Assembly (NCBI RefSeq): GCF_036370855.1
Contig: NC_088111.1
Coordinates: 21,487,501-21,551,500 of the forward strand
Length of the DNA: 64,000 bases
Origin: Dromaius novaehollandiae
Lineage: Eukaryota; Chordata; Aves; Casuariiformes; Dromaiidae
Direction: 5' to 3'
Of the stretch, positions 36,571-49,694 are shown in pieces. The notes beneath the pieces are model-generated. The model saw only the letters and a list, made by a program, of their open reading frames with translations, had not been told where the DNA came from and ran no database searches. Made by a program: the position numbers and the translations under genes. Positions within the stretch are counted from its first letter, which is position 1. The number at the start of each line of letters is the position of its first letter.

Positions 36571-37279
36571 GCATGTGTCCAGCCAGTTCCAAGGTCCACA
36601 GTGACATCCCTCTGCGGCAGTGCCAGGCCGAGGGACAGGGACAAGGCTGGAGAGCTTAGGTCTTCCTGAGAAGGATGCAGAGCACAGGCCAAATCTTTCC
36701 TTGCTGCCTCCAGGCACCTCTTGGAGGCTGGACTGTTTTCTTGAGGTGTCCCCAGCTCCTGACCTAGATATGAGGGGCGTTACTCTGGGGCTCAGCTGGC
36801 TCCTCAGGAATGGCCAGAGCCAGCAGCCACTGGGAGAGGAGCGAGTTCCCAGGGAGACCAGGAGAAGACAAATAGTGACACTGGGGCTAAGGCCAAAGAC
36901 ACTAAAATCCAGCACCAACACTGGAAAGGGACAAGACCCTCCACTGCCAGCAGTGCCATCTGAATTCTGTCCTGGTGTACTCACCTTCATATGAAACGAC
37001 ACCTGAAGGACCACCTGGGAGCAGCCCATTCTCACAGTTTGCCGCTGGCTGAGATGCAGGAGAGCTGGCCTCACGGATCCCATGGCCTGGGGGAATTCAG
37101 CTGGCATCAACCCACAGGGAAAATCACCCATTCAGTTTGCACTGAAAAGCCTTGTCCTTAAAATACGCCCTGACAAAATGTTTTGGTGTTTCCCAGACAA
37201 AACCTTCCGTTTGGAGATGCTGCAGCCACTTGCTCTGAGTTTTCCAGTGTGAACCTCTGCCAAGTCCCATTGCATATTG

Positions 37280-40200
37280 TCAGGGTTTCCCATCTGCTCC
37301 AAACCCCTCCCTCACCTCACCTTTCCCAGGGGATTTCCTGCTTCTGAAACAACACCATTGCCCACCTCTGTTACCCCATGTTCCTGTGCAGGTTTCCTCA
37401 GCCTTGCTGCCTCTCCACTCTGGCACTGTTGAGATGAGGCCAGGCCTGGCCAGGGGCTCCCTCCACGCCCAACCTGCAGCGCCTTTCCTCTTCCCATCCA
37501 CATGTTGAGGAGATCCCCCAGCATCCCTGGGTGGCCTGGGAGGAGCCCATAGCCCTGGCAGGGGCAGCTCTCAGCAGCAGCCAGAAGAGCTGTGTGAGCC
37601 CCGTCCACAGAGGATGGGTGAGTGGGCACCATGGGGCTGGGAGGGCTGGGGACTGTGAGTGCCCCCTGCTCTGCACCAGGCTCTTGTCTCCCCAGCAAGC
37701 TGGAGCTGGGGCTCCTCAGGGGCCTAGTCACACAGTGAGGCCTGAACACCAGGGCTGGCTCTGGGCTTAGGAGCAAGCCCCAGCACCGCATCACCAAGGA
37801 GGAAACAAAGCAGAGGCAGCTCCAGCTCCCGTTCATGAGAATGGGCAGGGAGAGGTTGCTCAGCCAACAAGGGGCAGCAGTGCTGCAGACTGGGGACCTG
37901 TCCTGCCTGTCTGCCAGTCAGTTCCTCATCCCAGCATGCCTGGGACTTTCCCCTCTATCATTAGGGTCCAGCATCATAACCTGGTGTGCTGGGTGCCTCC
38001 CAACCCTCATTAGAATAAGGGAGATGGGGCATCTGTGCCCTGTGCCAACCCTCAACCAGGAGCTCACTGTGTCCTTGGGAACAGACACAAGGCTAGGTGG
38101 AGGGCACAGTTCTTCCCTCCGATCTCTCTGATCTTCTACCAGCCCCAGCAGCTCTCTTTGTCACACCCAGGTTCTTCTGCCTACAGTTGCCTGAATCTGC
38201 AGCAAGAGGAGCAGAAAGCCCTGGAGCACAGCCAGGCTTTCCTTACAGTCACAGAAAAGGAACCTACAGACATTGCCACCTGCACTATGCCAGCATCTCC
38301 TGGCTGGGTCACCCCTTTGCTGCTCCATTCTCCTGGAGAGCTGCTGGCTGTGCAGTGCTGCTTCCCTCCCACATATCCACCTCATGGACTCACCTGCTTG
38401 GTCCTGCTGGTTATACTTCTCCCTCCTTCAGGCTCCCCATTTGTCTCTCTTCCCCCGCACTTTCAGGAAGAGGATGAGAAGCTGCAGTTTCTGGCCTCCA
38501 TCTGGCACTCAGCAGAGCTGCCAGCACCATGGCCTTGTGGGGGAACCTTTCAATTTCTGCAGCAAAGCTGCCCTCTCAGAGCAGATCAAGGTGAGGGTAA
38601 ACTCAGAAGGTCTGTAAGAGGGTGAAGGGACAGCAAGGCACTGGAAGCCCTGTGAGAACATGGCTGGGGTGCCTGGGCATGGGAGGTGGGGTGAGGGATG
38701 GCATGTCTGGGGCATTCATGGACACATATCTTTTCCCCTTGTGGGATTTGGGGGACCACTGAGATGCCTTGTGATCCAGGAGCTTTGCCGTGAGTGGACA
38801 CTTTAGATAGGGGCCCTCGGACCCTGCCCACCCTGCAGCCCCCTACTTGGCACTGGCAGCAACTGTGTCCCATTCTGGTTGTATTCCCTGAATGCTTCTG
38901 GAAGGTGAGCCCCATGACTACCTGGGCATTGTGATGTGGCAGCCATCCCTGCTCACCGTCACTAGGATGAGTTACTTTCCCCATCCCCTGTCTTGGTGAG
39001 GGCCTCCCCATAGCCCAGTCCCAAATGTTCTGGCTCAAGAGTACCCCCATCCTGAGAGGTACATGACAGACCTGTCTGCTGGGCCTCTCTTCTGCCCCGC
39101 TCTGGGCCTCACCATGGGAATAGGGTACCCTGGGTTTCTCCAAGGTCTCTCAGTTTACCCACCAAGTGAGAAGGAGGAGGATGAGAAGGCATCGGGGCCC
39201 CACTGGCCAGAATTCTCTTCTGTCCCTTGGCCTGTGTCACTGTGGGAGGAGGTGCCACTCTGCAGGGTTTGCCTACTGGTACCAGGGCCACCCTGAGCTC
39301 ACCTTCCTCAATAGGAGCACTTCCATGATCCCGGGTCATCTGGGCAGTGCTCCTGCATTTGACTGGTGCCTCTGTCTCCCAACAGAAAAGCAAAGATGGT
39401 CCTCAAGGAGGCGTATAACAAAAGCTTCTTCCACACTTGTTTCTTTGGCATCTTCTCCCTCCCTTCAAGTGATCACATGCAGATCATGGAAGCTTCTCTC
39501 TCTATGCCCTGGTAAGCACTGGGTGAATTATGGAGGGCCACCAATCCCTTGTGTGAGTTCCAGGTTACCCTGTGCTGAGAGATGGCAATAAAATCCAAGG
39601 CAGGGCAGGATCCCATCCTGAAAGTGTCCTGCAGATATGAGGAACTAATAGAGAAATACCACAGTCCTCTTTCCTCACTGCTGACCCTGGACCTTTTGTA
39701 CAGCATTCTGCAGGGGGTGGTATTCAGTGCTTATGCCTCCAGCTTCTTGGAGCTGTTGCACATCCTGAAGGTTTAGCATTGGAAAACTGTGGGTTTCACA
39801 GGGGTTTATTGCTTATCCTTGAAGAGAAGTGACCACTTGAATGGACATCCCCCTGCCCAGCACCTATGTCCAGAAAGAACACTGCAGGGAGGAGATCTTT
39901 TGCAGGGGAGCAGGGTGACCCTATCATGCTCTTCTGGGAGTGCAGTGTCTCCTGGCTGCAGTCAGAGTCCACTCCTCCACACTCCTCCAGTGCAATGGAA
40001 CAACCTTGCCCAGGATCTCTCCTGTGCAACCGTCCACCAAAACACCCCTGTCCCAAAAACAGGGGCAGGTGTTGGACTCTCCTTCACAGACTCCGCAAAG
40101 CCAGCAGCCAGCACTGCTGCCTTACTATCTCCCCAGCTTCATGTGTCATCCACAGATCTGAGCAATGCAGAACCCTGTAGGGCCCTCCTCTGCAATTCTG

Positions 40201-42428
40201 TTCCTTGGGCTTCTAACAGGCCATATCCTAGTCAGGCCCCAGGGACATGCCTGTCCCAAAGTCCTCTCCTCCTGCAGAGGGGACACAGGGCCATTTTTGG
40301 AGGAGGGCAGACATTTTTGGAGCAGAGGCTGACATAGGGATGGGATACTGCTACCTCCTTAGATGCAGTAGGGGAGGGACCCTTGGTGCAGGAACCCCAT
40401 TAGGAGCCCTGTTAGGGCTCTAGTTTATAGGAAGCCTTGATGGCCTCTGCAGACCTTGCCAGGAGCAAGACAGAGCCACCACTGTGGGAGCAGCCATGAT
40501 GTCCCAGGGCCAGCTAGCAGCTTTTCTTCTCCCAGGTCTTTCTGTCCCTCACTGGGTCCCAGTGGACAGCAAAGTGTGAGAGGGCTATGGGTAGGATTGT
40601 TCAGTGGCCAGGAGAGAAACAAGAGGAGTGGAGAAGGGTGCTGGGGCCTGGGGCAGAAGAGCTCATGCTGTGAGCTGCAGAGCAAGGAATGGGAGCAGAG
40701 GCAGCAGAGGAGGAGAGGGAAGAATGAGGCTGTATGTGAAGCTGTCCCTTTTGAGGACAGTAGTTATTTACCCATCTGTCATCATAAGTATAAGGTTAAG
40801 CCTTTCAATGGCTGAGCAGGGAGGCTGATTGGTCCTGGCCTTGCCATGCCTGCTGGGTGCTAGATTGGGGCTGCTAAGCAGGAGGGGAGGTTGCCCCTGG
40901 GCTGGGCAGAAGAGATTGCAGGGTGCAGGGGAGGGTAGACTTGGACATGTAGCACTGCACAGCCTTTTGGCTGCTGTCAAAGCAGGATTCTGTCAAAGGC
41001 AGATCTCTCCTGAGTTCTGGCTTGCTTGGGCTCCCACTCTCGGTCCACATTTGCATTCTGTGATTTAGCCCCAGTTGCACCCCCTCAGCCATGCTGCCAG
41101 TCCTTTATCCCTCTCCAGCACTGTATCCCCAGCAGAGGAGTCAGTGACAGCTTTGTCCTCACCAGGATGCGGCATTTCCACCAGCTAAGGTAGCTTGTGT
41201 CACATCTCAGCCTGTGCTCAATGATGAGGACAAGAGTGTGAACCTTGGCTCTGTGGATACTCTTCAGCACCTCAACAGCTGCCTTCGGCAATGAGAGAGT
41301 AAGAGAAGCTGCACTGGGCTGGACCCTGACAGATACAGACACCCCAGGAAGGGCAGGCAAGACACCATGCCACCTCAGCTGCTCTCCTCAGCTAGAGGAA
41401 GGAGCAGGAGCTCCTCAGACGTGGACACAGGGAAGCAGCCAGGCTGCATCACCCCACGAACATAGGCATATGGGAGTCTCTGTCTGCCAGCTGGATGTCT
41501 CCTTCAGCCTGCTACTGAAAGCTCTCATCCATTCCTATTCACTGTGCTGTGTTTCCGCTCCTGTCCAGGCAGAAAGCCTTCAAAGGACAGTGCAGAGCAT
41601 CCCCAGCTCCAAGGGCACCAGGAAGCTGAGATCTTCTGGCATTCCTTGTCCAACAGTACCAGCAACACTACCATGGTAATGATCTTGTCCCTTGCTGAGG
41701 TGCATGGATGTGAGTCAGCAGAAGACGAGTGAACACAAGGACCAAAGACCAGTGAGGCCACTATGGCCTCACAGTCCCCCAGGAGAGGGGTCCTATAGTG
41801 CATATGCAGGGAAGAGCAAAAGGCTCACCCCAGGGCACAAGAAGGCTCTGAGCTACTGAATGAGGCTTCACTCCCTCCCACAGCTGTGCTCCCCTCTCTG
41901 GGGAGAGAAGCCAGGCCCTCTTTCCCCATCCTTTTTGTCCCCAACCCCTGACCTCCCCTGGCGCCCATGGACACTGCACACCAAGGTCAAAGCCAGCAGG
42001 GCCCTATCCAGTGTTTGGCCTCTGCTGTGTGAGCCAGACAGGGCTGTCAAGCACTTCTTGGGCTCCCCTGAACACTGACACACAACCTGCCCCCACCTGG
42101 AAGCTGCCTGTTCTCCCTGTCCCTGCATCCCGCTGCTTCACTGAGTAAGCTGTAAAGCCTGAGAGCAGTGGCAGGGCCAAGGCAGGGAAAGGGGCAGAGG
42201 CAGGAGCAGGCTCTGTCGCCTGCAGTGGAGGGCAGGATGGTATTTCAGATATATTTCGAGAATCCCTGAACAGCAGTTTCCAGTTGATTCATTTGATCTG
42301 TGGGTTTGGTTTCTGTCCTCTGGAAAGCGTGGGGAGGTGGTGGCTTCCTACAGGACATGGCTCTATTTTAGCAGAGCTAAAACAATGCTCCAAAATGCTC
42401 CAAACTCTACACACTGAGGACACCTGAG
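37280..42428 (+). pseudogene. MROH copy 3, pseudogene
   Basis: Collinear with the first gene from its 5' flank through exon 9: exon equivalents near 37504-37620, 38177-38261, 38467-38591, 38903-38969, 39382-39512, 39686-39773, 40537-40590 (truncated), 41116-41297 and 41571-41676. Damage includes loss of the first acceptor and a one-base deletion in exon 1, donor GTACCT changed to GAACCT after exon 2, deletions in exon 3, and a truncated exon 7. From about 41860 the sequence jumps to intron 12 and then to the intron before the last exon, so exons 10-21 are absent. The end of the last exon (about 42320-42428) closes with the same Thr-Glu-Asp-Thr stop. Compared with copy 2, a different exon set is retained. 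Confidence 0.8.
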
Positions 42429-42436
42429 TGTGCTGG

Positions 42437-42987
42437 ACAGCCTGGGGCACTCCTGCAATCTTCCCCTACCCAAACATTAGCTGTCCCCCACCCAGCACAT
42501 CCCCTCGCTGGCCTTGTGCTACAAGTTCTCCTCATTCATACACAATCCCCACAGAAGCAGCTTTGTTTCTTTACCACCTGTGAATGTCTTTTATTTGTGG
42601 GGACAAAGGCAAGCAAGAGAAATGGGCCATGCAAACAAGCAGGATCACCCAAGGGTGGAATGGCACCCAGTGTCTCTGGCATTAGCACCAGCTGCTCTGC
42701 TGGGCCACAAAACCTGGGGCCAAGTAAAGAGCTTTAGCTGATCCAGCCCTCTCCAGAGGCATTGCAGGGCAGGAAAAGGAATCTGCTTTCTGCAAAGCTT
42801 GCATCACACATCTTCCTTTGTCCTGGAGCCCAGGTGCGCATTGGCTCCCAGCACTGCAGGTGCCCTGGCTGCTCTGGCCTGCTCCTGCCAGGAAAGCAGC
42901 CTGCTGTGCCCTGCTTCTGCCACAGCCTGTGGCCCAGCATAGACCTCAAATCCTGCCTGAAGACCAGGAGCTGCCGGCAACTCCCAG
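42437..42987. repeat. Near-identical 551-bp tract, right copy
   Basis: Partner of 24496-25046 in the 3' flank of MROH copy 3, without indels. Continues after 42987 into sequence not shared with the left copy. Confidence 0.85.
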
Positions 42988-43636
42988 GGCTGTCAGAGCA
43001 TTGCTTGGGTCTGGTCTCCACCAGGAGGGTGAATAGCAGAAGTGGAGGGCCCACCAAGGCTCTGGGTCCTGCAGGCAGCAGGTGAGCTCAGGGTGCAGTA
43101 GGGAGGTGACTCCATGCCATGGCCATCACAGGGTGTGCAGAGTAGTGCTGGAACCAGGGCTCTGAGAAAGTCACAGAAACATCTAGATTGGGGTGGCAGG
43201 CAGTGCTGGGCTAACTGCCAATCTATGGGCCTGGCACCCTCAACCCTGCCCTGGGAAGACTGCCCAATAGAGGGAGGCTATGGCTTGGCTCCAGGACTCC
43301 CAAACCCTTCCCAGAGCCCTAAGGCCCAGGGACCCCTGGCAGGGAGCTGCTTCTTGGGGCAGCAGTGCTGCCAGTCTGCGCGCTGTGCTGGCACTGCAGC
43401 GGCCATACCTATTGGCCTAGCACACAAGTACACACCCAGCTCGGGCGCAGGTTTGTGATCATCAACCTTGAGGAAGCACTGCTCTGCCCCAGGGGCTCCG
43501 TTCTATTCAAGCATTTACAGCCAGTCCATAAAGAGCTGCTATAAAATATCCCCCCACTGCCCTGCATGTACCCTTCCCACAGAGTAAAAGTACATCTGAT
43601 GCTGTGTGATCAGGTATAGGACAGGCTCTTCTGTGG

Positions 43637-43656
43637 AAAAAAAAAAAAAAAAAAAA
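43637..43656. repeat. A20 run
   Basis: Twenty A residues in the duplicated spacer, missing from the paralogous position near 25600. Confidence 0.9.
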
Positions 43657-44377
43657 GCCAATCTGTTTTTTGGGGAGGGGGGTGGGGGTGGGGTTTCTGT
43701 GTCACCTGAACTGGTTCTTCCTTATTGGTTGCTTCATAATCTGCTGAACCATGTATTTTGTTTATTTTGGTTGTACAACCTTTTTGGATTAGAAGTGCTA
43801 TTACTTCCTTTAATTTATCGGGGCGGGGGTGCTTTTGTTTTTGTTTTTGTTTTTTTTGTTCTCTCTAACTCTGCCTTTATGGTCACTCTCCATTCTCCCA
43901 CTCTGGCGATTAAATGTTGCAGAGGACAGCAGGCATTGGCCATCACTGCTTTCCTAGCAGCTTTGATTTTCTGTCGCCTATCTTCTTCCTCTGTTTCTTC
44001 TGCAGTAAACATTCCTTCAAGTGTGATTCTTTCTAAATTTATTCATCAGTGTTGCAACTTGCATTGTATCCACAACAGCTTGCAACGAATAGTTAAATTT
44101 CTGTATTACATTCATGGAAGCGTTAGTAAATACGAGAGTCAGTGGACTCTCCATCTTCTGATTAACAGCTGTATTTACTATATTTCCAATCGGACATTGG
44201 AAAAAAATATATTAAAAAATGTAAAAATATGCAAGTGTTTAAATTTACAAAATTCCTGTCATTTCCTTTGCTTTGCCACCCTTCTCTGCCTATAACTCCA
44301 GGAGTGTTAAGGGTTCCCAGGGCCAAGGTGCCCATGTAGGGGGCAGCCCCTGCCTACACTCCCACACACCAAGGGTC

Positions 44378-45010
44378 ACATAATCACAGAATGGTTGAGG
44401 TTGGAAGAGACCTCTGCAGATCATCTAGTCCAACCCCCCTGCTCATGCAGGGCCACCTAGAGCACATTGCAGAGGACCCTGTCCAGATGGCTTTTGAATA
44501 TTGCCAGTCGTGGAGGCTCCACAACCTCTCTGGGCAACTTGTTCCACTGCTCTGTTACCCTCACAGTAAACAATTTTTTCCTCATGTTTGGATGAAAATT
44601 CCTCTGTTTCAGTTTGTGCCTGTTGCCTCTCATCCTATCGCTGGGCACCACTGAAAAGAGTCTGGCTCCATCCTTTTTACACCCTCCCTTCAGATATTTA
44701 TACACAGTGATAAGATCCCCCCTCAGCCTTCTCTTCTCCAAGCTGAACAGGCCCAGCTCGTATGTTGGCAACACTCTTCCTACTGCAGCCCAGGATACCA
44801 TTGACCTTCTTGGCCACAATGGTACATTGCTGGTTCACAGTCAACTTGCTGTCCACCAGGACCCTCAGGTCCTCCTTTGCAGAGCTGCTTTCCATCACGT
44901 CAGCCCCCAGCCTGTACTGGTCATGGGGTTATTTCTCCCTAGGTGGAGGGCTCTGCACTTCCCTTTTTTGAACTTCATGAGGTTCCACTTCAGGAAGGTG
45001 AAAGCAGGGA
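44378..45010 (-). mobile_element. CR1 LINE, 3' end, minus strand
   Basis: Reads into the window from the canonical CR1 3' terminus: on the plus strand CACAGAATGGTTGAGGTTGG, then TCATCTAGTCCAACCCCCCT. Homology continues through the 3' UTR to about 45010, so it is a 5'-truncated insertion of ~630 bp. Its 3' end abuts the point where the 25.6-26.2 kb paralogy stops. Confidence 0.9.
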
Positions 45011-45059
45011 TAGGCTACCGGGCAGCAATGCAGAGACATTTACTGCATACATGAGTATG

Positions 45060-47037
45060 AAGTCCAGGAATTTGAAGCTCAGCTGGAGTTGAATCTAACA
45101 AGGGAGAAGAAGGTCAACAAGAAAGGCGTCTATAAGCACATTGGCAGCAAAAGGAAGGTGTTGTGGAATAACCAAAGTACAGTTTAAATCAGGTCAGAAC
45201 AGAAGTAGTTTATTACTCTAGCTATAGGAGAGAACACAGAGCAGCAGTGATAGAGTCTGGTGATAGGAACTCTGCCCAAATGAGGCAGTTACTGAGTTTA
45301 TATACCTTTGAGTTATACAGCTTGTTCTTCACAGAACTACAGCTATGTGTCAGGCAAGCAAGATGTGGTCAATTACAACTGGGAGTAGATTAATTCAGAC
45401 AAGGAATCTCTAATGATGCAGATGGTATACTCTCTTGCAAACAATGCATTTCTTTGATAATTGAGTCATACTGACTTGTCAAGGACATTAGGCCATGCTG
45501 CAGATACTTCTTTGCTAGAGAGGCATGCAAAAGCCTATGAGGTGTTAGCTATTTAACTTCTATAAAGGCTAAAGAGAGGATGGGCTGATTGCTCAGTGAG
45601 AAAGCTGACCCAGTGACAAGTAGTTGGGAAAAGGCTAAGGTTATGCCTACTTTGTCTCAGTTTCTACAGGTGAGACTTGTCCTCAGGCCTCCCATGTCCT
45701 TAGGCCTATTAGCAGAATCTCTGGGTGTGAAGCAGCACCCACAGTAGAAGAAGGAACAGTTAAGGAGCACTTAGCTCATTTGGTCAAACACAAGTCCATG
45801 GGACTGGGAGGAATGCATCTGAGAGCACTGAAGGAACTGGCCAATGTCATTGTGAGGCTGCTTCCTATCATCCTTGAAAGACCATGGCAATTGGGGAAGG
45901 TTCCTGCAGATCTCAAAAAGCAGACATCATAGATATTCTTCAAGAAAGGCAAGAAGGAAGATTCAGAGAACTACAGGCCAGGCAGCCTCCTCTCAGTCCT
46001 GGGAAAGGTTATGGAGTAGACTGTCTTGGAATCCATTTCTAAGTGCATGAAAGAGAAGAAGCATTTTGGGAGCAGGCAGCATGGGTTTACCAAGGACAAA
46101 TCATGCCTGACCAACCTCACTGCTTTCTGCAATGGCATGACTGGCACGGTAGATAAATGGACTGCAGTGAATACAGTGCACCTTGGCTTGAGCAAGACCT
46201 TTGACACCATCTCCCAGAGTCCCCTTATCACCAAACCAATGAGATACGGCTGGATAAGTGTATAATAGTTCGGGTGGAAAATTGGCTGGACTGCTGGACT
46301 CAAAGAGCTGTGACTGCTCATGCAAAGTCCAGCTGGTGGCCAGTGACTAGTCAAGTCCCTCAGGGATCAGCACTGGAACTGATACTGTTTAATGGTTTCA
46401 TTAATGACATGGATGTTGGGGCAGTGTGTGCTCTCAGTAAGTTTGCGGAGGTCACAAAATGGATGGGAGCAGTCAATACAACATAAAGCATGGCAGCTAT
46501 TCAGAGGGACATGGACAGGCTGAAGAAATGAGCTGACTGGAAACTCAAGAAGTTCATAAAGCACAAGGGCAAGGTCTTGCACCTGGGGAGGGAGGGGGGG
46601 ACACAAGCCCATGCAACATGTGGGTAGCCCTGTGGACTGGCTCTCCAGGAAGCAGCTCTTCAGAAAAGGATGTGGTGGTCATAATGAACATCTAGTTGAA
46701 CATGGGTCAGCAATGTGCCTTTGCAACAAAGAAGACCAACTGTTTCCTCAGCTGTATTAGTAACGGTGTAGCTAGCAGGTTCCATGGAAGTGATTCTACC
46801 CCTCTTTCTGGTACTTGTGAGGCCACATCTGTAGCACTGCATTCAGTTTTGGCTACCCAGTACAAAGGTACTGGAACAGGTTTCCCAGAGAGGTTGTGGA
46901 ATCTCCTTCCTTGTAAATATTCAAGAATTGATGGAATGTGACCCTGAGCAACCCATTCTAATGGAATCTGTTCTGAGCAGCAAGTTGGTCTCGATGACCT
47001 CTGGTGGTCCCTTCCTAACTAAATGATGATTCTATTA
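45060..47037 (+). mobile_element. CR1 LINE, degenerate ORF2, plus strand
   Basis: Sense-strand CR1 ORF2 with many stops. Recognisable reverse transcriptase pieces are KHFGSRQHGFTKDKSCLTNL near 46061-46120 and a KTFDTI-like word near 46195. The 3' end near 47000-47037 has TCGATGACCTCTGGTGGTCC and ATTCTATTAG, the CR1 terminus. It is interrupted at 45158-45565 by an LTR-like insertion. No functional enzyme. Confidence 0.85.
45158..45565 (-). mobile_element. Probable solo retroviral-type LTR nested in CR1
   Basis: Splits the CR1 frame between the KKGVYKHIGSKRK and KAKERM-like pieces. On the minus strand it has a TATA box (TATATAAA, 45297-45304), AATAAA about 85 bp further on (45209-45214) and an end CCACAACA at 45158, the CA terminus expected of an LTR. 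The other border is uncertain (about 45560-45570); a short AAGG-type target duplication is possible. Non-coding. Confidence 0.55.
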
Positions 47038-47689
47038 GCTCCTTCTTGCCCCTTCCCTTCCTGGCCTCTGCATGCCCATGGGCGCATTTGTCCCCACACC
47101 CTTTCACATCCACACAAGTTGTAGGCATTGTCTTTGGGCTGCAGAGAGGCACCTGAAGGGAGGGTCTCACCTTCCTCATTCACATTGCCAGGAAATCAGT
47201 GGGTGCTGTATCCAGCCCCTGGGCTCTGGGACTGGGATGCAAGCCATCTACATGGCTATATCCATTCAGCTGTCCCAGGCTGGGGCTAGTGCTGTGCATG
47301 CTTACACTTGCTGAGGACTCTCCAGCTGGGCTACTGATTTCTTCTTTCTTTTCTGCTGAAGGAGCCTTTTCAGCCTTTTCACACCCCTCTTTCCTTTCCT
47401 CCTGTCTCCTGGGCTTAGCTGGAGGAAGGGAAGTGTCCAGTTACCAAGAGTCAGACTGCTGCCAATGAAGAGACACTCTTAGCAAACATGACTGCAAACA
47501 GAGGAGCTTTTTTCCCAAATGATATCTGTCAGAGGCAGTGTGGCAGTCTTGCGGCAACCTTGACAGTCACTGCAACTTGCCTTCAGTGGGATGCCAGAGT
47601 TGGACCAAGGTTTCACTGTAATTTCTGGTTGGCCCCTTCATCTCATCCTGATCTCATTCATTGACATCAAGGAGCAAACTGATGGAATT

Positions 47690-48090
47690 GCACACCACAC
47701 ACAGACACGCGCTAAAACATGCATGCCTGCAAACTCCAAATGTGTACACTCACGCACACTTATACACACAATTATATGCACTCACAAGCATGCACAGTCA
47801 CAGATGTTTGTGCACACAAACTCTCACACACAGGCACTACTACACATGAACTTGCACAAACACAGTCATGAGTTCATATGCATGCACACATAAAGACACA
47901 TGTGCATGGACATGCATTTACATAGGAGCCAATCTGCAGAGAGACACAGATGCAACCACCCACCCTAGTGTGTGCCCACAGACATGTGATCATATATTTT
48001 CACACATGCTTGCATGCATGCACTTTCACATACTTCTGCACACAGATGCATGCATATGCACTTATCTGCAAACGCATATGCCCGTCAGTT
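47690..48090. repeat. Degenerate CA-rich tandem repeat
   Basis: About 400 bp of ACACAC/CATGCA words, complementary in style to the TG-rich array at 36300-36570. Confidence 0.75.
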
Positions 48091-48099
48091 GTCTTCTCA

Positions 48100-49075
48100 T
48101 AAGAGAGAGATAAACCACATTTGAGTCCAAGCTGTCAGGCTCTTTCTAGACATTCAGCCCATTCATGCTGAAAGAGTGTGTGCAAGAGAAAATGGGGGGG
48201 AAAAAAAAGAAAAAAAAGAAAAACTATAGAACATCTCTTTTACTGCAGCCCCATCTACTCCTCACTTTACCAGTAAAAAAAATAATCCTACAGTTTTACA
48301 AATTCTCATCTATCCTTGGCTATCTCAAAGGAGATGTGGGGGTCTGGGACCAGGACCCAGATCCTGCGGAGAGAGCAGTATCGCAGTGGCATACTCACAT
48401 GGCAGCAGAGTGTGTCTGGAACAAGCTGGACACCCTACAGGCTGCAAACATTGAGGCTGGGACACCAGAAGTTAGGCTGTGCTGATGAGGATGCCTCCAG
48501 TTCACTTTAAGATAAATATGCTCTCTTCAAAAGGCAAGGAAATGTTAATTAGTAGGTGGCATCAAGGGGAGAGCTCAAACTGCATGCATGAGCAAAATCT
48601 CAGTGTGTGTCAGATGACATGGCTTATTATAGCTGGCTGAACTGCACTGCTGAGGTATCCGTCTCCTCATGTGCTTTTGGCACTGGCAAGATTTCCAGAG
48701 CCACAGGAACAGTGGCAGGGGGATGTGCTTGGTGCTTCGTGGGCACATCAAGAACAAGCCATGTGCCCTGGCAGCCTCCCAGCAGAAGAGCTCTCACCTG
48801 GCTTGGGAGACTCTCATTTCAGATTCCTCCAAATATGGCCTGCCTCTCCAGGGGCAGTCCAGCTCTCAGCTGAACTCTTCCAGGTCCCTCTGGAAACCTA
48901 GCATGAGGAAACAAGCTGACAGCCAGAGAGATTAGTTAGAAACCCTCTCAGAAAACATCTGCAGCATTGCTCAGCCTAAATCAGCTGCTGATGTTCTCCT
49001 TAGCCACAGGGAAGTCACAGTGTACGTGCATCCTGTGCATGCAAAGCACGTATGTATGAGACTTTTCCATCAGTG
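48100..49075. other. Spacer, no gene seen
   Basis: Contains an interrupted A-rich run near 48200-48225. No supported coding exon. Confidence 0.4.
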
Positions 49076-49079
49076 CCCT

Positions 49080-49694
49080 GCAAGCTCAGCAGGTTTTTCC
49101 CAGATGGACACTAGCTGTAGGTGTGCTGTGAAAGGCTGGTGGGTCAGAGCACCAGTAGCTGTTGGAATCGCTGTGCCTGCCATATCAGATGCTTCCACCC
49201 AGACAGACCTTCTGACGGTGGATGCAGCACTGCAGGTCTCAGACTGCAGCGAGTGCCTAGGGACTCTCCGTGAGGTTGGGGGTGACAGTCGGCTTTTCTG
49301 CAAAAGTTGTGCTGTTGTTGATGAGTTGTTTCACCAGGTAACGGAGTTATAGGAGGAAGTCAGCTGACTGTGTAGCATCCAAGAGGATGAGTAAGAGATA
49401 GATAGGATATTCCCAGAGACCCTACAGCTTCAAGAGAACCAACCCCCAAAAGCACTGGAAATGCAGACGGGGTCTTTGCCTTGTGGGTCAGTAAGTGATA
49501 ACTCCAAAGAAGGCGAGGGCTGGAAACTGGTCACTTCTCATATGAGGAGGAAGGCTCCTGCTTCTCCTGAAAGCTTGAAGCTGATGAAGGGGTTCACTGC
49601 CCTTCAAGCTGAGGAGGAGCTGGGCATGGTTTCATGTGAAGCATTTGAGCAAATGGACCCTATGCCATTCAGGAACACCCAGAGGAACTATTGA
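49080..49694 (+). mobile_element. CR1 ORF1-like frame, degenerate
   Basis: One frame reads SDASTQTDLLTVDAALQV, then CSECLGTL and CKSC (two CxxC pairs, a probable zinc site), VDELFHQVTEL, and a heptad-like stretch with three stops (after VTEL, EEVS and IQEDE), then GEGWKLVTSHMRRKAP and FTALQAEEELGM, ending at 49694. The order zinc-like Cys pairs, coiled coil and basic tail fits the nucleic-acid-binding ORF1 protein of avian CR1-class LINEs. Assignment is by resemblance; a host origin is not excluded. Confidence 0.5.

Noticed and set aside
43606-44295. 229-codon open frame with a poly-Lys stretch
   Set aside because: It arises from an A20 run and spacer sequence, with no paralogous frame at 25.6-26.2 kb.
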